Below are positions 48,325 to 57,255 of a stretch of 64,000 nt of DNA, one piece after another; within the stretch, counting starts at the first letter, position 1, and each line of letters starts with the position of its first letter. This stretch comes from Collinsella sp. TF06-26 (lineage in GTDB: Bacteria; Actinomycetota; Coriobacteriia; Coriobacteriales; Coriobacteriaceae). The DNA is taken from assembly GCF_002232035.1 (NCBI RefSeq), contig NZ_NKXR01000008.1, positions 41,484 through 105,483 on the forward strand. The letters run 5' to 3'. The notes beneath the pieces are model-generated. The model did not search any database and was not told where the DNA came from. It was given only the letters and a program-made list of their open reading frames with translations. Position numbers and translations under genes: made by a program.

Positions 48325-49215
48325 ATGCAGCTTTCTCAACTCGAATACCTTCAAGCGGTAGCGAACTATGGCGGCGTGCGCAAAGCAGCTCGCGCCGTTC
48401 ATGTGAGTCCGCAGGCCGTTTCGTCGGCAATCAAAAAGCTGGAATCTGAGTATCAGATTGTTTTGCTCGACCGATCGGCGGGGGAGGCTGTTTTGTCTCC
48501 GGCGGGCAGAGAATTTGCGCGTCGTGCGCGCGTGATCCTGGCACAAGTCGACGATCTCAAAAAGTACGCTCAATCGAGGGGCGACGGCGTTTCGCCCGAT
48601 GGCCACTTTCGTCTTTACGCCCCCTGCCTTCATGGGCGGGGGCGCCTTTTTGCCGAAAGCTGGTATGACTCGTTTGAACGCTCGCACCCTCAGATTCACC
48701 TTGATGTGTGGCATCAGCCAACGGCCACATGCTTTGAATCACTTGTGCTTGGCATTTCGGATGCGGCTATCTCATTCGAGGAACCACGGGACAGCGTCCT
48801 TTCTTCAAAATATTTGGGTGAAAAGGAGCTCAAGGTTCTTTCATGCCCAGCGGGTCATCAATCTGTGGGCGCCATGACCATTCGCGAGTTACTGGGCGGC
48901 AGGCTCGCTGTTCCCATTAATTTGTCACCCTGTCTCAATGCAATCAATCAATGTCCCGAAGCCCAGCTCGTCAATTTTCGCTTCCGTGATGTTGAATACG
49001 GAAACAGGGCGCAGACTGAGTTTCTTCAAGCCGGGGGATTGATATTGGGTTTGTCTGGGTCCTCTCTTGCGTCGGATGGATCAGAAGTGAGTGAGTGCTC
49101 AATTGAAGGTTCGCGTGATGTAACCTTGCCTATCTACTTTTGCTATCGGCAAAATTCCTGGACTGATCGACACCAGACGGTTTTTCTGCACCTATTGCGT
49201 CATCTTGCTTCGTGA
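48325..49215 (+). CDS. LysR-family transcriptional regulator
   Basis: This 296-residue protein has an N-terminal winged HTH (QLSQLEYLQAVANYGGVRKAARAVHVSPQAVSSAIKKLE in two parts) and a periplasmic-binding-like effector domain (residues ~90-290). The second half is more AT-rich than its surroundings. It lies 119 bp before an MFS transporter gene on the same strand, a typical regulator-efflux pair. The effector is unknown. Confidence 0.92.
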   Translation: MQLSQLEYLQAVANYGGVRKAARAVHVSPQAVSSAIKKLESEYQIVLLDRSAGEAVLSPAGREFARRARVILAQVDDLKKYAQSRGDGVSPDGHFRLYAPCLHGRGRLFAESWYDSFERSHPQIHLDVWHQPTATCFESLVLGISDAAISFEEPRDSVLSSKYLGEKELKVLSCPAGHQSVGAMTIRELLGGRLAVPINLSPCLNAINQCPEAQLVNFRFRDVEYGNRAQTEFLQAGGLILGLSGSSLASDGSEVSECSIEGSRDVTLPIYFCYRQNSWTDRHQTVFLHLLRHLAS

Positions 49216-49334
49216 GATTAATTGGCTTCGAGGCATCAAGTGATTATTGACGCCTTGTAACACATAGCTGACAGCTTTGCCCTCATGCTTTTCCAAGATT
49301 CCGATTTAGATTGCTGACTCTTGGAGGGTGGAGC

Positions 49335-50495
49335 ATGAAAAACCGTACGGTTTTGCTTTATATGACGTTCGTTTTTCTGTCGAACTTCAGCACCATCTTG
49401 TATTTTCTAACTGTCTACCTTGAGTTCGTCGGACTTTCGATGGTATCGATTTCTAGCATGATGATTGCATATCAAGTGAGCAAGTTCATCCTTGAAGTTC
49501 CCACTGGCTATATTGCTGATAGGTTTGGACGAAAGACAAGCGGTCTCGTTGGCGTCGTGGGAATGCTTGGATACTACGCCGCCCTGCTTCTCGTCCGTTC
49601 TCCCCTGCTTTTAATCGGTGCGTTCGCTCTCAAGGGTTTTGCCGTTGCGTGTGTGAGCGGATCCATCGAAGCGATTTACATTGACAGCGTCTCTCAGGAC
49701 CAGCTCGTAAGACTTAATGTCGTTGAGCGATTTGTTTTCTATGCCTCTTATGCCATCTCCGCTTGCGTGGGCGGTTTCATTTCGTCCGTCGGTGCATATC
49801 TCATTGGTCTTTCGGCAGATATCATCGCAATGGTGTTGACGTTGGTTGTCGTTGTCTGCATTCCTGAGATGCGAAGAGGGGGTACTGCGACGACACCTGA
49901 ACATGGGATTAGCCCGAAGATGATCGGTGCCGCTATTGCGGGTAATGGCATTCTTCGTTCAGCGTTCATCATGGACTGTTCTCAGGCATTTGCTTTTGTC
50001 GCCCTGGAAGACTTTTTCTCACTGCTGCTTGCGGGTCGCGGAATGAATGCCGTCGCTTCGGGTGTGACCATTGCGGTCCAGCTCCTTGCCTCGGCCTCCA
50101 TGGGACTTATTGTGCCCTGCGCGATTGCTCATGTCGACAAGGGCCGCTTTGCGCGTATTTGCGGCATCGTGCGCCTTTTCCTGACAGCTTTGTTTTTGAT
50201 TCCCCTTACTCCGGCTAATTTGCTGCCCGTGTTCTATGTGCTGCAGACGGTTGCGTACTCGTTATTTGCTCCAATTAAATACTCAATTTTTCAAAAGGCA
50301 GCCGATTCTTCGATGCGCTGTTCACTGATTTCGGTTCAAAACCAGATGGTGGCGGTGGGCGCCATCCTTTTCTATCTGTTCAATGCTGTGTTGAGCAGCA
50401 TCGCGGGCATTCGAGTCGTATTGCTTGTCGCGCTCGGGATTTCTTCCCTTGTGTATATCCCCGCGCTCTTTCGTCTTACAAGCCAAAGGTCATGA
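49335..50495 (+). CDS. MFS transporter
   Basis: This 386-residue protein has twelve predicted membrane spans. The loop 2-3 motif of the major facilitator superfamily is visible (GYIADRFGRKTSGL), and the N-half is typical of small-molecule or drug exporters. The ATG at 49335 has GGTGGAGC. The sequence is visibly less GC-rich than the rest of the window, as is the LysR gene before it, consistent with more recent acquisition. Substrate unknown, possibly controlled by the LysR protein. Confidence 0.9.
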   Translation: MKNRTVLLYMTFVFLSNFSTILYFLTVYLEFVGLSMVSISSMMIAYQVSKFILEVPTGYIADRFGRKTSGLVGVVGMLGYYAALLLVRSPLLLIGAFALKGFAVACVSGSIEAIYIDSVSQDQLVRLNVVERFVFYASYAISACVGGFISSVGAYLIGLSADIIAMVLTLVVVVCIPEMRRGGTATTPEHGISPKMIGAAIAGNGILRSAFIMDCSQAFAFVALEDFFSLLLAGRGMNAVASGVTIAVQLLASASMGLIVPCAIAHVDKGRFARICGIVRLFLTALFLIPLTPANLLPVFYVLQTVAYSLFAPIKYSIFQKAADSSMRCSLISVQNQMVAVGAILFYLFNAVLSSIAGIRVVLLVALGISSLVYIPALFRLTSQRS

Positions 50496-50528
50496 GTATT
50501 TGGGCACCGATAACTTATATATCAACGC

Positions 50529-50562
50529 AATAAACCCGAGCGCGAGGGCGTTTGGGTTTATT
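50529..50562 (+). terminator. Terminator after the MFS gene
   Basis: AATAAACCC (50529-50537) pairs exactly with GGGTTTATT (50554-50562), with a GC-rich inner part. The dyad extends imperfectly outward. Confidence 0.75.
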
Positions 50563-50615
50563 ATTGATGCGTATGTAACCTGGCGGCGCCACACCGCCTG
50601 TTAGTAGGGAGACAC

Positions 50616-51794
50616 ATGAACGTTCTGGTCGTCAACGCAGGATCTTCGACCCTTAAGTATCAGGTCATCGATACCAAGTCCCACAAGGTGTCCGCAAAGG
50701 GCTCCTGCGAGCGCGTCTGTTTTACCGGCGGTACCTTCACCCACGCTGCCAACGGCTCCAAGAAGGTGACCGAGAACATCGAGTTTCCCGACCACAAGGT
50801 CGCCATCGAGGTCGTCCTGAAGGACCTCGAGGCCAACGGCGTCAAGATCGAGGGTATCGGCCACCGTATCGTTCAGGGCGGTTGGTACTTCGGTGATTCC
50901 TCCCTCGTCGACGAGGACGTCCTCGCCAAGATCCGCGAGGTTGCTCCGCTCGCCCCGCTGCACAATAACCCCGAGGCCAACGTTATCGAGTACTGCCTCG
51001 AGCAGTATCCCGATCTGCCCAACGTCACGGTTTACGACACCGCTTTCCACTTCAACATGCCCGAGGTCGCCAAGACTTACGCCCTGCCCAAGGACGTCTG
51101 CGACAAGCTGCACATCCGTAAGTACGGCGCCCACGGCACCAGCTACCGCTACATCTCCAAGAAGGTCGCCGAGATGACCAACGGCGAGGCCCGCAAGGTC
51201 GTCGTGTGCCATATCGGCTCCGGCGCTTCCCTGTGCGCCATCGAGGACGGCAAGTGCATGGACACCACCATGGGCTTGACGCCGCTCGACGGCGTTATGA
51301 TGGGCACCCGCTGCGGCTCCATCGACCCGGCTACCGTGTGCTACCTGCAGCGCGAGGGCGGCTACACCTTCGACGAGGTCGACGAGATGATGAACAAGAA
51401 GTCCGGCCTTTTGGCTGTGACCGGTGGCAAGACCAACGACTGCCGCAATGTCGAGGAGCTCGCTGCCGCTGGCGACCCCGAGGCTCAGCTCGCCTTCGAT
51501 ATGTTCGTCTACAAGATTGCCGCCAAGGCTGCCGAGATGGCCACTTCTATGTGCGGTATGGACACCCTGGTCTTTACCGCCGGCATCGGCGAGCACGCTC
51601 CGGCCGTCCGCGCCGGCGTTGCCGACCGCCTGGCCTTTATGGGCGTCAAGATGGATCATGCCCGCAACGCCCTGCGTGGTGACGGCGCTTGGTGCCTGTC
51701 TGCCAAGGATTCCAAGGTCAAGATTTTCGTCATCCCCACGGACGAGGAGTTCATGATCGCTTCCGACGTCGAGCGCATCGTCAACGGCAAGTAA
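50616..51794 (+). CDS. ackA: Acetate kinase, copy 1
   Basis: This 392-residue enzyme interconverts acetyl phosphate/ADP and acetate/ATP. It has VNAGSSTLKYQ at the start, IGHRIVQGG, DTAFHFNMP, KYGAHGTSYRYIS, GSGASLCAIEDGKCMDTTMG, RCGSIDP and FTAGIGEHAPAVR. All phosphate- and acetate-binding motifs are kept. A second acetate kinase of identical length follows 164 bp downstream, separated by a terminator. The gene yields ATP by substrate-level phosphorylation. Confidence 0.96.
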   Translation: MNVLVVNAGSSTLKYQVIDTKSHKVSAKGSCERVCFTGGTFTHAANGSKKVTENIEFPDHKVAIEVVLKDLEANGVKIEGIGHRIVQGGWYFGDSSLVDEDVLAKIREVAPLAPLHNNPEANVIEYCLEQYPDLPNVTVYDTAFHFNMPEVAKTYALPKDVCDKLHIRKYGAHGTSYRYISKKVAEMTNGEARKVVVCHIGSGASLCAIEDGKCMDTTMGLTPLDGVMMGTRCGSIDPATVCYLQREGGYTFDEVDEMMNKKSGLLAVTGGKTNDCRNVEELAAAGDPEAQLAFDMFVYKIAAKAAEMATSMCGMDTLVFTAGIGEHAPAVRAGVADRLAFMGVKMDHARNALRGDGAWCLSAKDSKVKIFVIPTDEEFMIASDVERIVNGK

Positions 51795-51805
51795 TTGCAA
51801 AAGGG

Positions 51806-51845
51806 GAGGGGCTGGACGACCGAGCGCCGTTCGGCCCCTCTTTTG
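51806..51845 (+). terminator. Terminator between the two acetate kinases
   Basis: GAGGGGCTG pairs with CGGCCCCTC, followed by TTTTG. Confidence 0.8.
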
Positions 51846-51958
51846 TGCTCGTTGGGCGATATGCCTGATAGTAATTTATTAAGTTGTGATAACTTCTTAT
51901 TAACATGCGGCCGCCTTAAGGGGTCTGCGCCGACCGTATCGCACTGCAAAGGAGTCTC

Positions 51959-53137
51959 ATGAACGTACTTGTTGTCAACGCCGGTAGCTCAAGCCTTAAA
52001 TATCAGCTTTTGGATACCGATACCCGCGAGGTTTTCGCCAAGGGCAACTGCGAACGTATCGGTTCGGACATGGGCATCTTTGGCCACTCCGAGAACGGTG
52101 GCGCTAAGCAAACCGAGGAGGTCCCCTTCCCGGACCACCGTTCGGCTATCGCACGTGTGCTCGAGGAGCTCGAGAAGACCGACTTTACGATCGATGGCAT
52201 TGGGCATCGTATTGTTCAGGGTGGCTGGTACTTTGACGATTCCGCGGTCGTCGACGATGAGGTCATGGCTAAGATTCTCGAGGTGGCACCGCTTGCCCCG
52301 CTGCACAACTACGGCGAGGCAGCGGCAATCGAGTATTGTCGCGAGAAGTATCCGGAGCTGCCCAACGTGGCCGTCTTCGACACCTCGTTCCACATGACTA
52401 TGCCCGAGGTCGCCTACACCTACGCCCTGCCCAAGGACGTGTGTGACAAGTACCACGTGCGCAAGTACGGCGCCCACGGTACGAGCCACCGCTATGAGTG
52501 GATGATGGCCAAGGAGATCCTGGGTTCGCGCTGCCACCGTCTGCTTTCGTGTCATCTGGGCAACGGCGCTTCGCTCGCCGCCATTGAGGACGGTGTATGC
52601 CGCGATACCACGATGGGTCTCACGCCGCTCGACGGCCTGATGATGGGCACCCGTTGTGGTTCCATTGACCCGGCTACCGTGTGCTACCTGCAGCGCGAGG
52701 GCGGCTACAGCTACCAGGAAGTCGATGACATGATGAACAAGCAGTCTGGTCTGCTTGCCATCTCGGGCATCTCCAACGACGCCCGTGACATCCGTACGCG
52801 CGCCTCCGAGGGCGACGAGCGCTGCCTGCTCGCCTTCGATATGTTCGCCTACAAGGCCATGCAGCAGGCCGGCTCCATGATCGCTTCAATGGCGGGCGTG
52901 GACACCATTACCTTTACCGCCGGCATCGGCGAGAATGACTGGTCGATCCGCAAGGCCTTCTGCGACTGCTTCGAGTGGCTGGGCGTGCGCATCGACAACA
53001 ACAAGAACCGCGAGGCCGTGGGCAACGGTCCGCAGGTCATCAGCGCCGCCGGTTCCGCCGTCACGGTCATGGTCATCCCCACCGACGAGGAATACATGAT
53101 CGCCCACGACGTCGAGCGCCTGACCAAGAACAACTAA
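51959..53137 (+). CDS. ackA: Acetate kinase, copy 2
   Basis: This 392-residue paralogue of the upstream gene has matching motifs: VNAGSSSLKYQ, IGHRIVQGGWYF, DTSFHMTMP, KYGAHGTSHRYEW, GNGASLAAIEDGVCRDTTMG, RCGSIDP and FTAGIGENDWSIR. It uses the canonical GTSHRY, where copy 1 has GTSYRY. The two proteins align over their entire length with many differences, so the duplication is not recent or has been under divergent selection. It lies opposite pta. Confidence 0.96.
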   Translation: MNVLVVNAGSSSLKYQLLDTDTREVFAKGNCERIGSDMGIFGHSENGGAKQTEEVPFPDHRSAIARVLEELEKTDFTIDGIGHRIVQGGWYFDDSAVVDDEVMAKILEVAPLAPLHNYGEAAAIEYCREKYPELPNVAVFDTSFHMTMPEVAYTYALPKDVCDKYHVRKYGAHGTSHRYEWMMAKEILGSRCHRLLSCHLGNGASLAAIEDGVCRDTTMGLTPLDGLMMGTRCGSIDPATVCYLQREGGYSYQEVDDMMNKQSGLLAISGISNDARDIRTRASEGDERCLLAFDMFAYKAMQQAGSMIASMAGVDTITFTAGIGENDWSIRKAFCDCFEWLGVRIDNNKNREAVGNGPQVISAAGSAVTVMVIPTDEEYMIAHDVERLTKNN

Positions 53138-53157
53138 CGCATTCGTCTGTAATTGAC

Positions 53158-53194
53158 AAAAAGGCCTCCAGAGCAACAGCCCGGAGGCCTTTTT
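53158..53194 (+). terminator. Terminator after the second acetate kinase
   Basis: AAAAAGGCCTCC and GGAGGCCTTTTT are exact complements with a 13-nt loop. Confidence 0.88.
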
Positions 53195-53342
53195 ACTAGC
53201 AGGCGGAAATTCCAGTTCCAAAGTGATCATCGCCGGCAACGCCTGCGCTCCCAGCAACGTCACCCATTCGTTCAGATCCTCAGCCCCAGCTCGTAGCCAA
53301 GCCGCCGCCCACTCCAGATTCCCTGACTGCTGCGTGACGGCA

Positions 53343-53469
53343 GGGACCCTGCAGGGCAAAGCTCTGAAAACATTCCGCAGGACGCAAAGAGGCTCCGCCG
53401 CGCGAAGCGCGCAGCGGAGCCTCTTTGCATGTCCGAGGACGTTTTCAGAGCTTTGCCCTGCAGGGTCCC
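53343..53469. repeat. Very long hairpin element A (29-bp perfect outer stem)
   Basis: Outer arms 53343-53371 and 53441-53469 are 29/29 complementary. A 12-nt internal loop on each side (ATTCCGCAGGAC and ATGTCCGAGGAC) separates them from an inner 15-bp perfect stem (53384-53398 with 53414-53428) capped by CGCGC-GAA-GCGCG. It lies between the convergent ackA copy 2 and pta. It shares a GCAGGAC motif with element B and AGGAC with element C. The rest of the 53.19-53.34 kb spacer shows no gene. Confidence 0.75.
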
Positions 53470-53484
53470 GAGGGGATATGTAAG

Positions 53485-54465
53485 CTATTCAGCCATCTGA
53501 GCCTGGACGGCGGTGATGGCTACGACACCCACGATGTCGTCGGCAGAGCAGCCGCGCGAAAGGTCGTTAACCGGCTTGGCGATGCCCTGCAGGATGGGGC
53601 CGTAAGCGTCGGCGCCGGCGAAGCGCTGGACCAGCTTGTAGCCGATGTTGCCGGCCTCGAGATCGGGGAACACAAGCACGTTGGCCTTGCCGGCAACGGA
53701 GGAGCCGGGGGCCTTGAGCTGGGCGACGGTGGGGACGATAGCGGCATCGAGCTGCAGGTCGCCGTCGATGGCGAGCTCGGGTGCCTTCTCCTTGCAGAAC
53801 TTCACGGCCTCCTGGACCTTCTTGGCGACCTCGCCACCGGCGGAGCCCATGGTGGAGTAGGAGAGCATGGCCACGTGCGGCTCAACATTGCCCATGAAGG
53901 TGGACCAGGAGTGAGCGGAGGCGATGGCGATCTCGGAGAGCTCGTCGGAGGACGGGTTGATGTTGAGGCCGCAGTCGGCGAAGATCAGCGTGCCGTCGGT
54001 GCCGAACTGCGGGGTGTCGGTGCACATCACGAAGAAGGCCGAGACCAGCTTGGTGCCCGGGGCGGTCTTGAGGATCTGAAGCGCGGGGCGCAGGGTGTCG
54101 GCGGTGGAGTGGCAGGCGCCGGAGACCAGGCCGTCGGCGTCGCCCATCTTGACCATCATGGTGCCAAAGTAGGTGGCGTCCATCACCTGGGCGCGAGCCT
54201 GCTCGATGGTAACGCCCTTCTTGGCGCGGAGCTCGGCAAACTTCTGCGCGTACTCCTCGTGCTTCTCGGCATTGCGCGGGTCGATGACGGTGGCGCCGGG
54301 AACGTTGATCTCGTTGGGATCGCCCAGGATGACGATGTTGGCCAGGCCTTCCTCGATGATCTTGTTGGCCGCGACGATGGTGCGCGGATCCTCGCCCTCG
54401 GGCAGGACGATGGTCTTAAGGTCGGCCTTGGCGGCAGACTTCATACGGTTTAGGAAATCGCTCAT
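53485..54465 (-). CDS. pta: Phosphate acetyltransferase
   Basis: This 326-residue short-type Pta transfers acetyl between CoA and phosphate. Motifs include IVLPEGEDPRTI near the start, DGLVSGACHSTADTLRPALQI, FADCGLNINPSSDELSEIA and PGSSVAGKANVLVFPDLEAGNIGYKL (in two parts). It lies convergent to the tandem ackA genes, so acetyl-CoA to acetate enzymes are clustered but not in one operon. The ATG has AAGGAGT upstream. Confidence 0.96.
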   Translation of the reverse strand: MSDFLNRMKSAAKADLKTIVLPEGEDPRTIVAANKIIEEGLANIVILGDPNEINVPGATVIDPRNAEKHEEYAQKFAELRAKKGVTIEQARAQVMDATYFGTMMVKMGDADGLVSGACHSTADTLRPALQILKTAPGTKLVSAFFVMCTDTPQFGTDGTLIFADCGLNINPSSDELSEIAIASAHSWSTFMGNVEPHVAMLSYSTMGSAGGEVAKKVQEAVKFCKEKAPELAIDGDLQLDAAIVPTVAQLKAPGSSVAGKANVLVFPDLEAGNIGYKLVQRFAGADAYGPILQGIAKPVNDLSRGCSADDIVGVVAITAVQAQMAE

Positions 54466-54696
54466 GTTACTCCTTACAAGCGTTTCGCTAAGCTCCAGGC
54501 GCCCGGCTGTTCACGAATAAACCCGCTGCTAGCGGGTCTACCTTTCAATTATGTTCGCCGCTGTGCTTGAGCTTTCCTTGTGTGGCAAGCTCATTATAGG
54601 ACGCATTAGCGCTATAATCGCTCTGATAAATATGTCTCGAAGAATGTTCGAGAAAAGCCCAGCTAACGAGCCCGTGGCTTTTGACAAGGAGTATCG

Positions 54697-55899
54697 ATGC
54701 AGATTACCTCAGGCCTGCCTGAAGGCTTTAACGCCGGCGCGTACGACATGATTGTCGTCGGTGCTGGATATGCCGGTGCCGTTTGCGCCCGCCGTCTTGC
54801 CGAGACTATCGGCTATCGTGTTGCCGTTTTGGAGCGCCGTAGCCACATTGCGGGCAATGCCTATGACTGCACTGACGAGGCCGGAATCCTGATCCACGAG
54901 TACGGTCCGCATATCTATCACACCTTTAACGAGCGTGTGCATAATTTCCTGTCGCGCTTTACCAAGTGGACGGATTATCAGCACAAGGTGCTCGCCAACA
55001 TCAACGGTACCCTTATGCCCGTGCCTTTCAACCATGCGAGTCTCAAGCTCGCCTTTGGTGACGAGCGCGGCGAGGAGCTGTATCAGAAGCTCGTGGAGAC
55101 CTTTGGCAAGGATGTCAAGGTGCCCATCATGGAGCTGCGTAAGAAGAACGACCCGGATCTTGCCGAGGTCGCCGATTACGTCTACGAGAACGTCTTTTTG
55201 CATTACACCATGAAGCAGTGGGGCCAGACGCCCGACCAGATCGATCCCTCGATCACCGGCCGCGTTCCCATCTTTGTGGGCGACGATGACCGCTACTTCC
55301 CGCAGGCTCCCTTCCAGGGTATGCCGCAGGACGGCTACACGGCGTTGTTCGAGCATATGCTCGACCACGACCTGATCGACGTGTTCTGCGACGTGGACGC
55401 CCGCGATCTCTTTGAGATCGACGAGACCACCGTCAAGATCGGTGGCAAGGCCTACGGCGGCGAGATCGTTTATACCGGTCCGCTCGATGAGCTGTTCAAC
55501 CTCGACTTGGGTGCGTTGCCGTACCGCACGCTCGATATGAAGTTCGAGACGCTCGATATGGACCAGTTCCAGCCCGTGGGCACCGTCAACTACACCACGA
55601 GCGAGGACTACACGCGTATCACCGAGTTCAAGAACATGACTGGCCAGGTCCTGCCCGGCAAGACCACCATCATGAAGGAGTATTCCAAGGCCTATACGCC
55701 CGGCTCGGGCGAGACGCCCTATTACGCCATTCTGGAGCCCGAGAACCGCGAGCTCTACGAGCGCTATCTCGAGCGCGTCCAGAACTTGACGAACTTCCAC
55801 CCGGTGGGTCGCTTGGCCGAGTATCGTTACTACGATATGGATGCCGTGACCAACTCCGCCCTCGATCTTTCGGATGAGATTATCGCCTGCCATGCATAA
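54697..55899 (+). CDS. glf: UDP-galactopyranose mutase
   Basis: This 400-residue FAD-dependent enzyme converts UDP-galactopyranose to UDP-galactofuranose for surface polysaccharides. The FAD Rossmann motif is VVGAGYAGAVCARRL, followed by ERRSHIAGNAYD, YGPHIYHTF, VNYTTSEDYTRITEFKN and ending HPVGRLAEYRYYDMD. The ATG has AAGGAG upstream. It overlaps the next glycosyltransferase by 8 bp. A 6-5-6 palindrome (CTCGAA...TTCGAG, ~54637-54653) lies in its upstream region. Confidence 0.95.
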   Translation: MQITSGLPEGFNAGAYDMIVVGAGYAGAVCARRLAETIGYRVAVLERRSHIAGNAYDCTDEAGILIHEYGPHIYHTFNERVHNFLSRFTKWTDYQHKVLANINGTLMPVPFNHASLKLAFGDERGEELYQKLVETFGKDVKVPIMELRKKNDPDLAEVADYVYENVFLHYTMKQWGQTPDQIDPSITGRVPIFVGDDDRYFPQAPFQGMPQDGYTALFEHMLDHDLIDVFCDVDARDLFEIDETTVKIGGKAYGGEIVYTGPLDELFNLDLGALPYRTLDMKFETLDMDQFQPVGTVNYTTSEDYTRITEFKNMTGQVLPGKTTIMKEYSKAYTPGSGETPYYAILEPENRELYERYLERVQNLTNFHPVGRLAEYRYYDMDAVTNSALDLSDEIIACHA

Positions 55900-56923
55900 A
55901 GTCATAACATTCGGTATTCCCTCGTATAACGCCGCCAAGGACATGGACCATTGCATCACCTCCATTCTGGAGGGGAGCAATTATGCCACCGACATCGAGA
56001 TTATCATCGTCGATGACGGTTCCAAGGACGAGACGGCCGCTAAGGCCGACGAGTGGGAGGCGCGTTACCCCGGCATTATCCGCGCGGTGCATCAGGAGAA
56101 CGGCGGCCACGGTATCGCCGTCCTTTCGGGCTTGCGCGAGGCGCAGGGCACCTACTACAAGGTTGTCGACTCGGACGACTGGCTTGACGGCGCTGCCCTT
56201 TCGACCATGCTGTCGATTCTGCGTGGCTTTGAGGAGCGCGACCAGCGCGTTGACCTGTTTATCTCGAACTACGTGTACGAGAAAGTTTACGAGGGAACGC
56301 ATACCGCTATTGGCTACAAATTTGCCCTGCCGCGCAAGAAGATCTTTTCCTGGGATCAGATCGGTCATTTCCGCCTGGACCAGAACCTACTCATGCACAG
56401 CCTGTGCTATCGCACGGATGTGCTGCGCGAGTCCAACCTTCCCATGCCGCCGCACACGTTCTATGTGGACAACATCTACGCCTACGTACCGCTGCCGCGT
56501 TGCAAGACCATGTACTACGCCGACATTGACCTCTACCGCTACTTTATCGGTCGCGAAGGCCAGAGCGTCAACGAGGCAACGATGGTCAAGCGTCTGGACC
56601 AGCAGTTCCGTGTTACGCGTATCATGATGGAGTCGTACCACTTGTACAGCGATGTTGAGTCGTCGCGCCTGCGTTCGTACATGATGGGCTACTTCACCAT
56701 GATGATGGCGATTTGCTCGGTACTCACCAAACTTTCCGAGGAAGATTGCGCCGACGAGCGCCTAAAGACGCTGTGGAATGATTTGAAGGCCTACGACGAG
56801 CGCATGTATCGTCGTGCCCGCTACGGCGTGGTCGGGTTCTTCACCAATCTGCGCGGACGGGCCGGAGACAAAACCGCACTCGGCCTATACCGTCTTGCCT
56901 CAAAGATCTTCAAATTCAACTAG
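55892..56923 (+). CDS. Family 2 glycosyltransferase
   Basis: This 343-residue GT-A enzyme begins ITFGIPSYNAAKDMDHCI, with IIIVDDGSKDETA and VVDSDDWLDGAAL (DxD-like acidic cluster), and a basic C-terminal half without transmembrane helices. It is translationally coupled to glf (8-bp overlap), suggesting it uses UDP-Galf or acts in the same glycan pathway. Its final codons (ASKIFKFN) recur in an inverted relic 130 bp downstream. Confidence 0.9.
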   Translation: MHKVITFGIPSYNAAKDMDHCITSILEGSNYATDIEIIIVDDGSKDETAAKADEWEARYPGIIRAVHQENGGHGIAVLSGLREAQGTYYKVVDSDDWLDGAALSTMLSILRGFEERDQRVDLFISNYVYEKVYEGTHTAIGYKFALPRKKIFSWDQIGHFRLDQNLLMHSLCYRTDVLRESNLPMPPHTFYVDNIYAYVPLPRCKTMYYADIDLYRYFIGREGQSVNEATMVKRLDQQFRVTRIMMESYHLYSDVESSRLRSYMMGYFTMMMAICSVLTKLSEEDCADERLKTLWNDLKAYDERMYRRARYGVVGFFTNLRGRAGDKTALGLYRLASKIFKFN

Positions 56924-56955
56924 CTGCTGAGTAATCGCTGCTGATAGGTTGACTG

Positions 56956-57025
56956 GGCCCCTTGGCCTTTAGTTTGCTACTGCGAGCAGGACTGTTCGCA
57001 GTAGCAAACTAAAGGCCAAGGGGCC
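56956..57025. repeat. Very long hairpin element B (30-bp perfect stem)
   Basis: Arms 56956-56985 and 56996-57025 are 30/30 complementary around the loop GCAGGACTGT. It lies between the convergent glycosyltransferase and P1-peptidase genes. There is no T run. Confidence 0.75.
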
Positions 57026-57050
57026 TCTGCTATAAGAATCGATTGTCAGG

Positions 57051-57086
57051 TTATTTGAATTTGAAGATCTTCGACGCGCGGTACAC
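57051..57086 (-). pseudogene. Relic of a second glycosyltransferase C-terminus
   Basis: Read on the minus strand this spells VYRASKIFKFK and a stop, matching YRLASKIFKFN at the end of the glycosyltransferase gene at 56.9 kb. 17 bp (57055-57071) are the exact reverse complement of 56903-56919. The rest of the gene is gone, with element C lying where it would continue. It could instead be part of a longer inverted repeat. Confidence 0.5.
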
Positions 57087-57118
57087 AGGGGCCTGGGCTG
57101 AAAAGAATCTGGTTGGTA

Positions 57119-57243
57119 GGTTGCCCGGTGGGATTTGGTTATGTTTGTCGCGAGTTCCGCACGAGCCGAAGAGCACTTAATGTGCTCTTCGTGCGAGCCA
57201 GGACTGTAGAGCAGCAAACATAACCAAACCCCACCGGGCAACC
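57119..57243. repeat. Very long hairpin element C (29-bp stem, one mismatch)
   Basis: Arms 57119-57147 and 57215-57243 match at 28/29. The inside holds a perfect GAAGAGCAC/GTGCTCTTC hairpin and the motif CCAGGACTGT. It lies 12 bp from the P1-peptidase stop. It is related to elements A and B by the AGGACTGT/GCAGGAC core. Confidence 0.72.
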
Positions 57244-57255
57244 GGACGAGCTAGT

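Noticed and set aside
53194..53342. Possible protein relic on the minus strand (region around EWAAAWLRAG)
   Set aside because: An open stretch reads as plausible protein, but no family is recognised and it has no start or SD. Left as spacer.
54590..54620. Overlapping divergent TATAAT-like boxes between pta and glf
   Set aside because: The -10-like hexamers exist on both strands, but no matching -35 was found at proper spacing.
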